DNA from: Bacillus sp. ISL-37
GTDB lineage: Bacteria; Bacillota; Bacilli; Bacillales; Cytobacillaceae
Direction: 5' to 3'
DNA: 64,000 nucleotides
Assembly: GCF_018613315.1 (NCBI RefSeq)
Contig: NZ_JAGGQL010000032.1
Location: 1-64,000 of the forward strand
Numbering within the stretch: position 1 is the first letter of the stretch; every line of letters starts with the position of its first letter. Below, piece by piece: positions 19,901-31,303 of this stretch. The translations under genes were made by a program, and so were the position numbers. The notes beneath the pieces were generated by a model. It was not told where the DNA came from. It did not search any database and saw nothing but the letters and a program-made list of their open reading frames with translations.

Positions 19901-21700
19901 ATCTTCATCTTGACTACCCTGTAAAAAGTTTTTAATCAAGGAACTTAAAAATTCACTGATATACTTTTTCTTATTGACTTTATTGACTTCAATCAGCTCT
20001 CTTACATGGGAAATCGTTCGACGAAGAACGCTTTCTAATCTATATTCTTGAACATTAAAAAGTCCTAGCCGATAGGTTAAAATATTCCCGCCAGAAACCC
20101 TAAACTCTCTTAATAACGCTTTATAGAGCTCTTCATGAATAAATTTTATGTTTACAAAATCGGGAATTATTATTTGGCGATTCCCAGGCGGAAGAAATAT
20201 TTCTGCACTCCCATTTATAGGTTCCCCGTTATTATCAATAAACAAGTTTAATATTGAAGTGTTTTCCTCTTCTTTTAAATCTTGCTCATAATCTTGTATC
20301 AAGTAATTAATACATTTTGCACGCTGTTCAATTGTTAAGCACTCTGAAATTTCACTTAACGCTTTGAAAAAAAATTCAGGTGTGTATTTATAAGGGGTAA
20401 TTTTATTAAAAATTAGCTTTTTTACCTTTTCATCATTTGTTAATATCGTTAAATTCTTAAACTTTTCGCTCGGTAGAATTTTTGCATATGGATTGTTATA
20501 AGAAACAGGTTTCTCCTCATATGAAATGTATTTTCCACTAATTACAGGAAAAAGCGGGTTCTCTTTAATTTTTTTTATTAATCGTTCATCAAACTTCATA
20601 TTAAGCAGATTTTGGTCCAGGTTATCATCAAACGTAAGAAGTCTCATAGCATCCCATGAAACATGTTCTTCACCTTTTGTTATTTCCACCGCCGTGTCAA
20701 TCATAAGTTGAACCAGCTCTTCTAGTAAATACTCATTCGTATCTGATTCAATCAACTGGTTCCGATTACCTGTTAATTCAAAGGTCCCATGGAATAGAGC
20801 TGGAAAAGGTAAACGGACATTAGTTCTAAAATAGGAATACAGTAATTGGATGTCATCATCTAGTTCATCCGTAAAAGCCATTTTTAATTCGAAATTCTTC
20901 CCATGATGACTTCCACTACGCTTTCGAATATTCCAAGTTCTTACCTCAATTATTTCCCCGTCTTCTTTTTGTGAAATAGAAACCCGACCATCTCCAAGGT
21001 TTTTCTTTTCAATTACTCTTGTACAATCCGGACTTTCCAATATAACCTGTTCCAAATTCTGCAAAAAAAGCAGCACTTCCAATTCAAGGTGGTCCATCTG
21101 TGCTTTTATATCTCTCTTACTTTCATCGGTAATTTCAATAACTATATAGGTATCGTATATATCGTACTCATTCTCATTTTTTATCCTCCATTTTGGAGTT
21201 TTTAAAATTGATATTGGATAGGGTTCATCTGTTTTTTCCTGCAGTTGTTCTTGAATAGTTGGTTGTTCATGAACTAACTCTTTTAAGAACTCAACCGCAT
21301 TAGGACGTGAAAACTCAACAGATAATTCTTTACTTTTAATATAAACTGATTTTGCCCAGCTTAAGATCGAACGGAACCCAGTACCCTTATGCCCGATTTT
21401 ATTTTGCTGAACTGCCTTTGGGCTTACATTTGAATAAATTAACGATTCTAATCCCCCCCTTGAGAAAGGATTTCCATTGTTCGCTATTATTAAATGTGTA
21501 TCCGTAAGTTCAATATAAGCTATTTTTTCCACCGCACATGCAGACTCATCATCCGCATTTTGAAGCATTTCCAATAGTTGTCGACCATTATAATCTCTCA
21601 TCTTTTCTTGTTCATTTTCATAATCACTTATTATTGTTAAGGGAAGATTCAGATAATTCTCCTTCAGTTTCTTTAACTCACTCTCTATAAAATCATGCAT
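16928..21700 (-). CDS. giant Sacsin/NO VEIN-like ATPase with C-terminal NOV_C (DUF3883) domain
   Basis: The 1590-residue protein opens with an Hsp90/Sacsin-type GHKL ATP-binding domain: LLEMLQNADD near 45 (the N-box), IANNGNPF near 75 (DxGxG-like) and GHKGTGFRSIL near 104 (the lid glycine motif). A long, mostly helical middle has no motif I know. The last about 130 residues (FLGEVYVYLALCNRYG ... LRYKDGYGKLKYVEVKSS) match the NO VEIN C-terminal domain DUF3883, whose D and E-x-K pattern recalls the PD-(D/E)XK nuclease fold. ATG at 21700 follows AGGGGTG by six bases. It is the cargo gene nearest the right end and a plausible stand-alone defence ATPase-nuclease; that role is inferred. Confidence 0.8.
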   Translation of the reverse strand: MHDFIESELKKLKENYLNLPLTIISDYENEQEKMRDYNGRQLLEMLQNADDESACAVEKIAYIELTDTHLIIANNGNPFSRGGLESLIYSNVSPKAVQQNKIGHKGTGFRSILSWAKSVYIKSKELSVEFSRPNAVEFLKELVHEQPTIQEQLQEKTDEPYPISILKTPKWRIKNENEYDIYDTYIVIEITDESKRDIKAQMDHLELEVLLFLQNLEQVILESPDCTRVIEKKNLGDGRVSISQKEDGEIIEVRTWNIRKRSGSHHGKNFELKMAFTDELDDDIQLLYSYFRTNVRLPFPALFHGTFELTGNRNQLIESDTNEYLLEELVQLMIDTAVEITKGEEHVSWDAMRLLTFDDNLDQNLLNMKFDERLIKKIKENPLFPVISGKYISYEEKPVSYNNPYAKILPSEKFKNLTILTNDEKVKKLIFNKITPYKYTPEFFFKALSEISECLTIEQRAKCINYLIQDYEQDLKEEENTSILNLFIDNNGEPINGSAEIFLPPGNRQIIIPDFVNIKFIHEELYKALLREFRVSGGNILTYRLGLFNVQEYRLESVLRRTISHVRELIEVNKVNKKKYISEFLSSLIKNFLQGSQDEDFPSQINVPLMNRYRKIIDAKKLYFGREYDNHLMENLLGPVSKNLFIGSPKILGLDAYEKSEVKRFLQWIGVAEFPRTTVKKVAERNYHQEVLKSIPFPITLEGETFHSYEDLTQELNRTSQMYVETVDMLDEILAKARFEDILIWLIKDPSVSQLIREGRERSDNAYFHLDLKRKLNYRRLNAQEIKAFIIWKLQTVKWIENVGNQKVDTRNCCLSRAIGPEFSPFIEVPNVYQNQEPWIQHKISTSEIENFLLKIGIGQDLRFFSNDAIYNILLKLPELDSNGTIARAIYKQIILSKPKMNETNKAYRKFIDVGRVLVRTNGELKYSPVNNAYYVENRTFCEEVMKQFPILELDKRLGSKQVKSVLGVQPLEGIKFKLTTTPEKHDLDERFQLDLEEFKPYIYAYRLEKDIKRVELERLKKLRIHLCTEINSTFIHQKEERSFIVKNYEYIAIGKGYQIYLKLDNGKYNELQDLRDDFRFNEVIAEIIAGVIKVEENRKDYREMYSKKLPQREELIRLELEDEQLSKLQLARSLLKITTDPQRIFWLAVLKTARVKQASIDVDNEESFKKCITDLLNLEDSYVEKLWKRLDFEELDAHSNAPYLIHLFRKIGIDFTDFNQFTLKEVDLTTYYRNELDRIKVDFQNSFFTYQFEKLKNACYEEKECLIQERDRYMYFSDFSIKNSVHFNCETAFANFLRGEFGIGFKELEGATKLDLNQIFNENEGLLAEKLNTSFGATKHEVETFIEKQNIRSILYFGEFPTLIKKFTEWRKKVSQEGSAREVAATKGDDETESGPELFSNLFDLLQQQNGAQVIKNIKPAKYETNRKRSEGRNGKSSRGTPITNQKSAEEIGFLGEVYVYLALCNRYGKENVEWVSENAKRAKVNSHGNNSENYDLRYKDGYGKLKYVEVKSSVGTDFIFHISKQEVAFGETMKDAYEIFFVSNVKSEENREIRKAMKFFKYKKDESFNNNSRFSVETSSFIIRFVEE

Positions 21701-21837
21701 GTAATACACCCCTGTTTATTAATCTAAAATTATTTGTAAGATTCCTGAAGAAGATAATATATCCAAAATATTCATTTATTCTATTTTACTATATATTACA
21801 TATCTGAGTATTTTTTCTTTTATTTTGCAAAGGCATA

Positions 21838-21874
21838 AAAAAAACTGGAAGCATATAACGCCTCCAGTTTTTTA
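21838..21874. terminator. hairpin inside the right transposon end
   Basis: AAAAAACTGGA and TCCAGTTTTTT flank a 13-base loop, so the hairpin could stop transcription in both directions. It isolates the cargo from transcription entering past the tmRNA gene. Upstream of it (21701-21837) lies the AT-rich leader of the giant ATPase gene, where I see no clear promoter. Confidence 0.65.
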
Positions 21875-21878
21875 TTAA

Positions 21879-21946
21879 TTAAAGCATATTTTTGCCAAAA
21901 GTTAATTTAAGCATATCTTTGCCAAACCGGCAAAATTATGCTTAAA
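21879..21946. repeat. right-end TnsB-type binding sites (three copies)
   Basis: TTAAAGCATATTTTTGCC (21879-21896) and TTTAAGCATATCTTTGCC (21906-21923) run in one orientation. The outermost site, inverted, is GGCAAAATTATGCTTAAA (21929-21946), six bases from the terminus at 21952. They match the left-end sites except at one central position. Denser packing than at the left end is typical of Tn7 right ends. Confidence 0.75.
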
Positions 21947-21952
21947 ATCACA

Positions 21953-21957
21953 CACAT
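21953..21957. repeat. right target-site duplication CACAT
   Basis: CACAT directly follows the ACA terminus at 21952 and matches 210-214. It lies just beyond the T-run of the tmRNA terminator, 28 to 32 bases from the tmRNA 3' CCA. Confidence 0.7.
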
Positions 21958-21958
21958 A

Positions 21959-21991
21959 AAATAAAAATCCACCAACATATGTATTGGTGGA
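21959..21991 (-). terminator. ssrA: tmRNA terminator overlapping the CCA end
   Basis: On the minus strand TCCACCAA (containing the encoded CCA) pairs with TTGGTGGA across an eight-base loop and is followed by TTTTTATTTT. The mature 3' end therefore forms one arm of the terminator. The transposon sits directly downstream and leaves the hairpin and T-run intact. Confidence 0.8.
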
Positions 21992-22616
21992 GACGGTGGG
22001 ACGTGCTATTCCATGCTTTCGTCATGGCACTGACTATATCTTGAACCTGTTTTACCAGGTCCTCCGGCGTATTATGCGAGATGTAGTTTTACCCGGACTC
22101 CCGGATCGATCACGCATCCTAGTACTGCCAGGTTGGCAGCCTATAAGTCGATACATGGCTGTTGGATTGCTCCACATACCACTCGGCATTGCCCTATCGC
22201 TATTCGCGACTTAGGTTTCACCGATAAAGCCGGATTTTCACTTGCGTGTTGCCACACAAGGCGACTAATTACTAATCGAACCCACGTCCAAAGATATTGG
22301 CACTTAAGCTTCTACGAGTGTAGTCGGCATATTGGCGATTCGCTGGTCCTTTTGCCTACCGACAGGCGGCCGGCCAGCTAGCCTGGTTGTTCTCTTCCTT
22401 CATCCTCAGGCGGTGGAATCCGGCGTAGCCCACTTAGAGTGAGTCCGCTACCCTACCACATGGGCGATGGAGGGGCGAACCGCTATGCAGTATTAAGCTG
22501 CGAAAGCGAAGTTGTTGTTTTGTTTGCCAGTTATAGGCGTTGACGTTTTTACGAGGCCGATCCCCTCGACTCGCCACCTAAGCTCAAACTACCCCTGTCG
22601 AATCCGTAACGTCCCC
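21985..22616 (-). ncRNA. ssrA: tmRNA gene (ssrA), split by a group I intron
   Basis: tmRNA rescues stalled ribosomes and adds a degradation tag. The 5' end GGGGACG (22616) pairs with CGTCTCC before the encoded CCA (ending 21985). The core ACGGATTCGACAGGG, the pseudoknot region and CGCCGGATTCCACCGCC are Bacillus-like. The tag frame (22528-22493) reads GKQNNNFAFAA and stops at TAA, so the full tag is A plus these eleven residues. The tRNA-like T-loop is interrupted after TTCGAT (22275) and resumes at TCCCACC (22001). Splicing would restore GTGGG-TTCGATT-CCCAC and give about 359 nt. SmpB, its protein partner, is encoded immediately upstream. Confidence 0.93.
22002..22274 (-). mobile_element. group I intron in the tmRNA T-loop (273 nt, no ORF)
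   Basis: The minus strand between the two T-loop halves carries the group I S-element CAAGATATAGTC (around 22032-22043), the 3' strand of P7. A P1 helix forms between the 5' exon CGAU (22278-22275) and the internal guide GUCG (22265-22262), with the required U-G wobble at the splice site. The intron ends in G (22002), as group I introns do. Several strong helices fill the middle. It has no homing endonuclease frame, so it can splice but not spread by itself. Class I RNA folding by eye is approximate; the boundaries are set by restoring the T-loop. Confidence 0.9.
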
Positions 22617-22630
22617 ATTATAAAAGGTTG

Positions 22631-22704
22631 CTGTATCCATGATACAGACGTTAGGAGAACTCGGTTAAGCCGAGCATTAAGTTATGTTGTCACTCGTGGT
22701 GACA
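22631..22704 (-). other. three stem-loops in the tmRNA leader
   Basis: Between the promoter and the mature 5' end lie three perfect hairpins: TGTCAC/GTGACA (22688-22704), CTCGG/CCGAG (22660-22674) and CTGTATC/GATACAG (22631-22647). The roughly 88-nt leader must be removed to produce the mature 5' end, presumably by RNase P. The hairpins may guide processing or protect the precursor. Confidence 0.5.
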
Positions 22705-22710
22705 GTTCTT

Positions 22711-22738
22711 ATTATAACACACTGAGTACTTTTTTCAA
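22711..22738 (-). promoter_or_regulatory. ssrA: sigma-A promoter of ssrA
   Basis: TTGAAA (22738-22733) and TATAAT (22716-22711) are separated by 16 bases on the minus strand, just downstream of the smpB stop. This gives tmRNA its own strong promoter. Confidence 0.7.
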
Positions 22739-22766
22739 CTGGTACACTCTTCCTCAACTAACAAGC

Positions 22767-23234
22767 TTACATTTTCTGACGTTCGCGGAATGCACGCTCG
22801 ATATCACGGCCTGCTTCCTTCTTCTTCAAAGTTTCACGCTTGTCATAGTTCTTTTTACCCTTACCTAGACCGATTAAAACCTTTGCAAAGCCATTTTTTA
22901 AATAGAGCTTTAACGGTACTAGCGCATAACCCGCTTCCTTCGTTTCGCCGATTAACTGGGCAATCTGGCGTTTGTGCAGTAGCAGCTTCCTCGTCCTTAA
23001 GGGCTCATGGTTATAGCGGTTTCCTTGTTCATAAGGACTGATATGCATATTGTATAAATACATTTCACCGTTATGGACCCTGGCATATGAGTCTTTCAGT
23101 TGGACACGGCCGCCACGAATTGCTTTAATCTCAGTACCCTGGAGGACAATACCTGCTTCATATGTGTCTTCAATAAAATAATCGTGGTTCGCCTTTTTGT
23201 TTTGCGCGACGACTTTCCCTTCACCTCTTGGCAT
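22767..23234 (-). CDS. smpB: SsrA-binding protein SmpB
   Basis: SmpB binds the tRNA-like domain of tmRNA and delivers it to stalled ribosomes. The 155 residues show the family features: an N-terminal [28 protein letters not shown] block, the conserved [10 protein letters not shown] and HISPYEQGN, and a basic C-terminal tail ([20 protein letters not shown]) that enters the decoding centre. Length is typical. It follows rnr on the same strand and precedes ssrA, the normal Bacillus order, so both partners of trans-translation are adjacent. Confidence 0.97.
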   Translation of the reverse strand: MPRGEGKVVAQNKKANHDYFIEDTYEAGIVLQGTEIKAIRGGRVQLKDSYARVHNGEMYLYNMHISPYEQGNRYNHEPLRTRKLLLHKRQIAQLIGETKEAGYALVPLKLYLKNGFAKVLIGLGKGKKNYDKRETLKKKEAGRDIERAFRERQKM

Positions 23235-23361
23235 GGAAACTCCCCCTTCTATGTTCTCTCATTTTAGCAAATAACGAACGCCGCCACAATGAAAAGCCCC
23301 AAGCTATGGCTGTTAGGACAACAGAGAGCCCCTTCATCAGGAGCTCTCATCTTTCAGTTGC

Positions 23362-25737
23362 CTATTTTCTCTTTTTTGATTTACGCTTTGCGGCCGGGGC
23401 GTTCTCAAAGTACTTTTTCTTGCTTTTTGGCTTTGGACCGGAGCCGGAGCCGTTTTTGCCGCCACCAGATCCTCTTCCTCCGCCTGAACCTCTGCCGCCT
23501 CGCTTGCCTTCTTCTTCTTTACCGCGGCGCGGCTTTTTGTCGCTGCTGCCCGTCTTGAAGATCTTTGGCTGGGCCGGACGCTCACGTCTTGGCGTGCCCT
23601 TCATGCCGACAATTTCAAAATCAATGGAGCGCTCATCTTTGTTCACCTTAATGACTCGGACAGTAATTTCATCTCCGATTCGGAAAACATTGCCTGTTCG
23701 CTCGCCAATCATCGCCAAATGTCGTTCATCATAGCGGTAATAATCATCTGTCATGTAGCTGACATGTACCAGGCCTTCGATAGTGTTTGGAAGCTCGACG
23801 AACATCCCAAAGTTCGTGACAGAGCTGATGATGCCATCGTATTCTGTTCCAACCTTGTCTTCCATGTACTCGGCTTTCTTCAGCTCATCTGTTTCACGTT
23901 CGGCTTCGACAGCCCTACGTTCCATATTGGATGAATGCTCGGCGATATCCGGCAGCATCGCATTCCATTTTTCCTTCGTTGCCTGGTCAAGCTTGCCCTC
24001 GATCAAGTAGGTCCTGATCAAGCGGTGGACAATCAAGTCAGGATAACGGCGGATTGGTGATGTGAAGTGCGTGTAGAACTCTGTTGAAAGACCAAAGTGT
24101 CCGAGACTTTCAGGATAGTATTTCGCCTGCTGCATCGAACGGAGCATGACAGTTGAAACCACCATTTCCTCCGGCTTGCCCTGGACTTCCTCGATGATTT
24201 CCTGCAGGGCTCTTGGGTGTACTCCATTTGCGGATCCTCTGACAAGGTATCCGAAGTTTGTAATAAAATCAAAGAATTTTCTCAGCTTATCCTCTTTTGG
24301 ATCTTCGTGAATACGATAGATGAACGGCACATCAAGCCAGTGGAAATGCTCTGCGACCGTTTCATTCGCTGCGAGCATGAATTCTTCGATAAGCTTTTCT
24401 GCGACAGAACGCTCACGCAAAACGACCTCCGTTGGGTGACCTTCTTCATCAACCAGTACCTTTGATTCTTTAAAATCAAAATCGATCGCGCCTCTTTCCA
24501 TCCTTTTTTTACGAAGGATAGCGGCAAGCTCTTCCATCATCTCGAACATTGGCACAAGAGAATCGTAACGTGAGCGAGTTTCTTCGTCTTGATCAACAAG
24601 AATCTTGTTCACATCAAAGTACGTCATTCTCTCAGTCGTTTTGATGACACTCTGATAGATTTCATGGTCTACGACCTGGCCATCAGGAGCGATCTCCATA
24701 TTACAAGAAAGCGTCAGTCGGTCGACCTTCGGATTCAATGAGCAAATTCCGTTTGATAAACGGTGCGGAATCATCGGGATCACCCGGTCAACCAAATAAA
24801 CACTCGTTGCACGGTCTTCTGCTTCACGGTCAATTGGTGAATCCTCGGTTACATAGTAGGTAACATCGGCGATATGGACACCAAGTTTATAGTTGCCGTT
24901 TTCAAGTCTTGTGACCTGGACTGCATCATCGAGGTCCTTTGCATCAGCGCCGTCAATCGTGACGATGACTTCATCACGCAAGTCGCGGCGGTTCGCAATC
25001 TCACTCTCATTGATCTGATCTGGCGCATCATTCGCCTGCTTGAGAACTTCATCCGGGAACTCCATTGGCAGTCCGTGCTTGTGAATAACCGACAGGATAT
25101 CGACACCTGGGTCATTTTTATGGCCAAGGATCGCAGTAACTTCACCCTCTGCACTCTTGCGTCCCTCTGGATAGCTCGTCAATTTTACGACGACCTTATG
25201 CCCTTCGACTGCACCCATCCCTGCCTCTTTTGGAATAAAGATGTCACTTGTGAACTTTTTATCATCTGGAATCACAAAACCAAAGTGCTTGCTTTCGGTA
25301 TAGGTACCAACAATTTGTGATACGCCTCTTTCGAGAATACGGACAATTGTCCCTTCGCGGCGTTGCCCAGAGCTGTCAGATGAAACTCGCACAAGGACTG
25401 TGTCGCCATTCATCGCATTGCTTGTTTCATTAGGCGGAATGAAGACATCATCCATGCCCTGTTCCTCAGTGATGACAAAAGCAAAGCCCTTGGCATGTGC
25501 ACTGTAGCGTCCGCGTACGAGATTCATTTTTTCAGGGAGTCCGTACCTATCACTTCGAGTCCTGACGACTAGCCCCTTTTCCTCCATAACCACTAGCGCT
25601 TTAACAAAGTCCTTGAATGTAGAGGAGTCCTCGATCCCAAAGGCGCTTTCCAGTTCCTGAACTGTAAGAGGTTTGTAAGCTTCATCCTTCATATAATGCA
25701 ATAGCCTGTCTATATGGCCTTTAATATTCTCATCCAT
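23362..25737 (-). CDS. rnr: ribonuclease R
   Basis: RNase R is a 3'-to-5' exonuclease that degrades structured RNA and messages released by tmRNA. The 791-residue chain has an N-terminal winged helix (about 1-70), two cold-shock-type OB domains ([17 protein letters not shown] near 75; [17 protein letters not shown] near 145), the RNB catalytic domain from about 245 ([14 protein letters not shown] with its Asp cluster; [11 protein letters not shown]), and an S1 domain near 630-710. The tail is lysine-, arginine- and glycine-rich ([14 protein letters not shown]), which is common in this family. It lies between est and smpB. Confidence 0.97.
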   Translation of the reverse strand: MDENIKGHIDRLLHYMKDEAYKPLTVQELESAFGIEDSSTFKDFVKALVVMEEKGLVVRTRSDRYGLPEKMNLVRGRYSAHAKGFAFVITEEQGMDDVFIPPNETSNAMNGDTVLVRVSSDSSGQRREGTIVRILERGVSQIVGTYTESKHFGFVIPDDKKFTSDIFIPKEAGMGAVEGHKVVVKLTSYPEGRKSAEGEVTAILGHKNDPGVDILSVIHKHGLPMEFPDEVLKQANDAPDQINESEIANRRDLRDEVIVTIDGADAKDLDDAVQVTRLENGNYKLGVHIADVTYYVTEDSPIDREAEDRATSVYLVDRVIPMIPHRLSNGICSLNPKVDRLTLSCNMEIAPDGQVVDHEIYQSVIKTTERMTYFDVNKILVDQDEETRSRYDSLVPMFEMMEELAAILRKKRMERGAIDFDFKESKVLVDEEGHPTEVVLRERSVAEKLIEEFMLAANETVAEHFHWLDVPFIYRIHEDPKEDKLRKFFDFITNFGYLVRGSANGVHPRALQEIIEEVQGKPEEMVVSTVMLRSMQQAKYYPESLGHFGLSTEFYTHFTSPIRRYPDLIVHRLIRTYLIEGKLDQATKEKWNAMLPDIAEHSSNMERRAVEAERETDELKKAEYMEDKVGTEYDGIISSVTNFGMFVELPNTIEGLVHVSYMTDDYYRYDERHLAMIGERTGNVFRIGDEITVRVIKVNKDERSIDFEIVGMKGTPRRERPAQPKIFKTGSSDKKPRRGKEEEGKRGGRGSGGGRGSGGGKNGSGSGPKPKSKKKYFENAPAAKRKSKKRK

Positions 25738-25821
25738 TAATAAATCCCTCCTTTATTGGGCTATTTTCGTAATCTTGTCGCTCATGATGTGAAAAACAAC
25801 ACAATAAATTTTCATATGTTT

Positions 25822-26568
25822 TTATTCTTTCCAATTTAATGACTGTAGAAACTCGTAAACATCTTCGTGCAGCTGATCACGTTCTTTATCAAGTGTGATG
25901 ACATGCCCTGATTCCTCATACCACTTCAACTTTTTGTGTTCAGACTCGATGTTGTCGTGGATGATATTCGCACTGTCAGGGTCGATGATAACATCATTCC
26001 GCGCCTGGACAACAAACGTCGGGGTATAAATCAGATCGATGCTTCCTCGGACTTCCTTGATGAGTTCCTGGAGGTCTTTCAGAGTGGCCATCGATTTTTG
26101 TTCGAGTTCCTTTACTTCCGCCTCGATTTGCTCTTCCGGCTTTCCTTCCATCCTCTTATATTCTCGCGCATACTCAAGGACACCCCGGTACATTAACTCT
26201 TCTGTCTTAAGATGCATCGGTGCACACATTGGCACGATTCCCTTGAGGGGCTTCGTATATCCTAGTTTCAGCGAAAGGACACCGCCCAGAGATAAACCAG
26301 CAACAGCAATTTCTTCATATCCTTCACTTTTCAGGAATTCGTAGCCAGCAAGCGCATCCTGCCACCAATCCTCAGGACCAGTATGTATCAGTTCTTCAGG
26401 AGGGACACCATGCCCTTTAAAAACAGGGGCATGGCATGTATACCCTTTTCCTTCTAAAAATCGGCCCAACATCCTGACGTCCGCAGAATTGCCGGTAAAT
26501 CCATGTAACAGCAATACCGCTCTTTTTCCAGCTTTAAATGTAAAAGGTCTTGGCACTAACTTTCTCAT
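25822..26568 (-). CDS. est: carboxylesterase (alpha/beta hydrolase)
   Basis: This is a monoacylglycerol-lipase-like esterase of the Bacillus Est family, cytoplasmic. The oxyanion segment is LLLHGFTGN near residue 20 and the nucleophile elbow GLSLGG near 93. The acid lies in [10 protein letters not shown] near 195 and the histidine in SGHVITLD near 225. ATG at 26568 follows GAGGGAG by seven bases and gives the usual 248 residues; an upstream in-frame start at 26625 would add an unrelated 19-residue stretch and lacks support. The position between secG and rnr is conserved in Bacillus. Confidence 0.93.
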   Translation of the reverse strand: MRKLVPRPFTFKAGKRAVLLLHGFTGNSADVRMLGRFLEGKGYTCHAPVFKGHGVPPEELIHTGPEDWWQDALAGYEFLKSEGYEEIAVAGLSLGGVLSLKLGYTKPLKGIVPMCAPMHLKTEELMYRGVLEYAREYKRMEGKPEEQIEAEVKELEQKSMATLKDLQELIKEVRGSIDLIYTPTFVVQARNDVIIDPDSANIIHDNIESEHKKLKWYEESGHVITLDKERDQLHEDVYEFLQSLNWKE

Positions 26569-26701
26569 TTTCCTACTCCCTCTATCAGATATCTTCCTTA
26601 GTTTTAACAAACAATCTTGTAACATTCAATTAAAAGCCTTTATATATGTAAATACCCATATTCACCAGAAATATGTGAGGTTTTTGCTTATGTAAACACA
26701 A

Positions 26702-26730
26702 TAAAACCCGGCCTCTATTGAAGCCGGGTC
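26702..26730 (-). terminator. terminator after secG
   Basis: GACCCGGCTT and a matching GCCGGGTT form a GC-rich stem on the minus strand followed by TTTTATTG, ten bases past the secG stop. It separates secG from est, which probably has its own promoter in 26569-26700. Confidence 0.7.
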
Positions 26731-26740
26731 ATTGTGTGTA

Positions 26741-26974
26741 TTATAGTTGGAAATAAGCAACGGCAATAGTCAAGACAAAGAATAAAACAGACAACACAAT
26801 CGTAACACGGTGCAAGACAAGGTCAAGGCCTCTTGCCTTTTGCTTACCGAACAATTGCTCAGCGCCGCCGGAAATCGCACCAGACAGACCAGCACTCTTG
26901 CCTGACTGAAGTAGAACAACTCCAATAAGCCCAATGCTGACGATCACTAAAAGAACAACTAACAATGTATGCAT
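26741..26974 (-). CDS. secG: preprotein translocase subunit SecG
   Basis: SecG is a small membrane subunit of the SecYEG channel that aids SecA-driven export. The 77 residues hold two transmembrane helices (about 3-22, [19 protein letters not shown], and about 56-75, [19 protein letters not shown]). The conserved [23 protein letters not shown] loop lies between them. Length and order are standard. It begins the secG-est-rnr-smpB-ssrA block. Confidence 0.95.
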   Translation of the reverse strand: MHTLLVVLLVIVSIGLIGVVLLQSGKSAGLSGAISGGAEQLFGKQKARGLDLVLHRVTIVLSVLFFVLTIAVAYFQL

Positions 26975-27150
26975 GACGTACCTCCCGATAAAACTGCTAA
27001 CAGTATTTTAAATTTATCACATTTTAAGGAATGAAACAATACTTGTCTGAATTGTTGAGGATTTAATAGTTAAAAAAAAAGGAGATGAGAGGTAGAGTTC
27101 TACTCATTAAATTGATTTTAGTAGCAGCACGCCCAACAGTGTTTGCTTAT

Positions 27151-27400
27151 TAGACATTTTGAGTGACATCCTTACTCGAAATGTCCATTAAACCCCTTTT
27201 TTTAGACATTTTGAAAGAACTCTAACTCGAAATGTCCATTAAACATCTTTTATTAGACATTTCGAATGACTTCCTTGCTCGAAATGTCCATTAAAACCCT
27301 TTTATTAGACATTTTGAAAGAACTCCTTGCTCAAAATGTCCATTAAACCTTTTTTATTAGACATTTCGAATGACTTCCTTGCTCAAAATGTCCATTAAAC
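27151..27400. repeat. five tandem 51-52 bp palindromic repeats
   Basis: Units start at 27151, 27203, 27254, 27306 and 27358, all with TAGACATTT. Each pairs GACATTT(T/C)GA with TC(G/A)AAATGTC across about 14 bases, then carries ATTAAA and a T-rich spacer. Each unit can therefore fold as a hairpin in DNA or RNA, and the array would be a chain of five hairpins. The units differ by a few bases and several of the differences keep pairing. Function is unknown. Confidence 0.85.
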
Positions 27401-27449
27401 ACCGATGTCCTATCTACCTATATTTATGTCTACTTGCTCTTAATTCAAC

Positions 27450-27483
27450 AAAAAACACCGGCAGCATCGTCATGCCACCGGCG
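27450..27483 (-). terminator. terminator after eno
   Basis: On the minus strand CGCCGGTGGCAT and ATGCTGCCGGTG form a 12-bp stem with a few G-U pairs, followed by TTTTTT. It ends the glycolytic operon. Confidence 0.8.
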
Positions 27484-27518
27484 TCCTATTTTACGAAGTG
27501 TATGTCGGCTCCGTTAAA

Positions 27519-31170
<3,652 letters not shown>

Positions 31171-31303
31171 TTATTAAAAAAAGTTCCCTCTGGATGTTGG
31201 GCTAAACTATTTTATCTTTGCAAGAGCGACTAGGACAACAGCGGTCAGGATCCTCACCCATAAACTGCTGCCGGCACCGACTTGCTAATCTTTAAATCAA
31301 ATC

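Larger units (their letters stand above)
215..21952. mobile_element. complete Tn7-like transposon carrying defence cargo (21.7 kb)
   Basis: The left terminus starts TGTAAGTTTAACCATATT and the right terminus, read inward, starts TGTGATTTTAAGCATAAT. Over 24 bp they agree at 19 positions, both running into GCC. TnsB-type sites recur inside both ends and CACAT duplications flank them. Inside are tniQ, tnsC, a tnsA-tnsB fusion and a second tniQ at one end. The remaining 14 kb is cargo, apparently antiviral. All genes read leftward and the interior is clearly more AT-rich than the chromosome to the right. The insertion lies just beyond the terminator of the tmRNA gene. No TnsE-like gene, CRISPR array or cas gene is seen. 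Confidence 0.88.
26975..27518. other. intergenic region between secG and eno
   Basis: This 544-bp gap contains the secG leader, then a purine-rich stretch (27070-27100), five tandem 52-bp repeats (27151-27400) and the eno terminator (27450-27483). No protein gene is evident. Confidence 0.7.

Noticed and set aside
1-21952. CRISPR-associated transposon
   Set aside because: TniQ plus TnsABC prompted a search for repeats with spacers or cas genes. None is present; the short repeats are TnsB-type sites at the ends.
21953-22616. Integrative element using a tyrosine integrase at tmRNA
   Set aside because: No integrase gene is present and no copy of the tmRNA 3' end is found at the far boundary. 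The 5-bp duplication and tns genes explain the insertion.
21984-22868. Rightward open frames over the tmRNA region
   Set aside because: They lie antisense to the structured tmRNA, intron and smpB, without ribosome sites or recognisable products.
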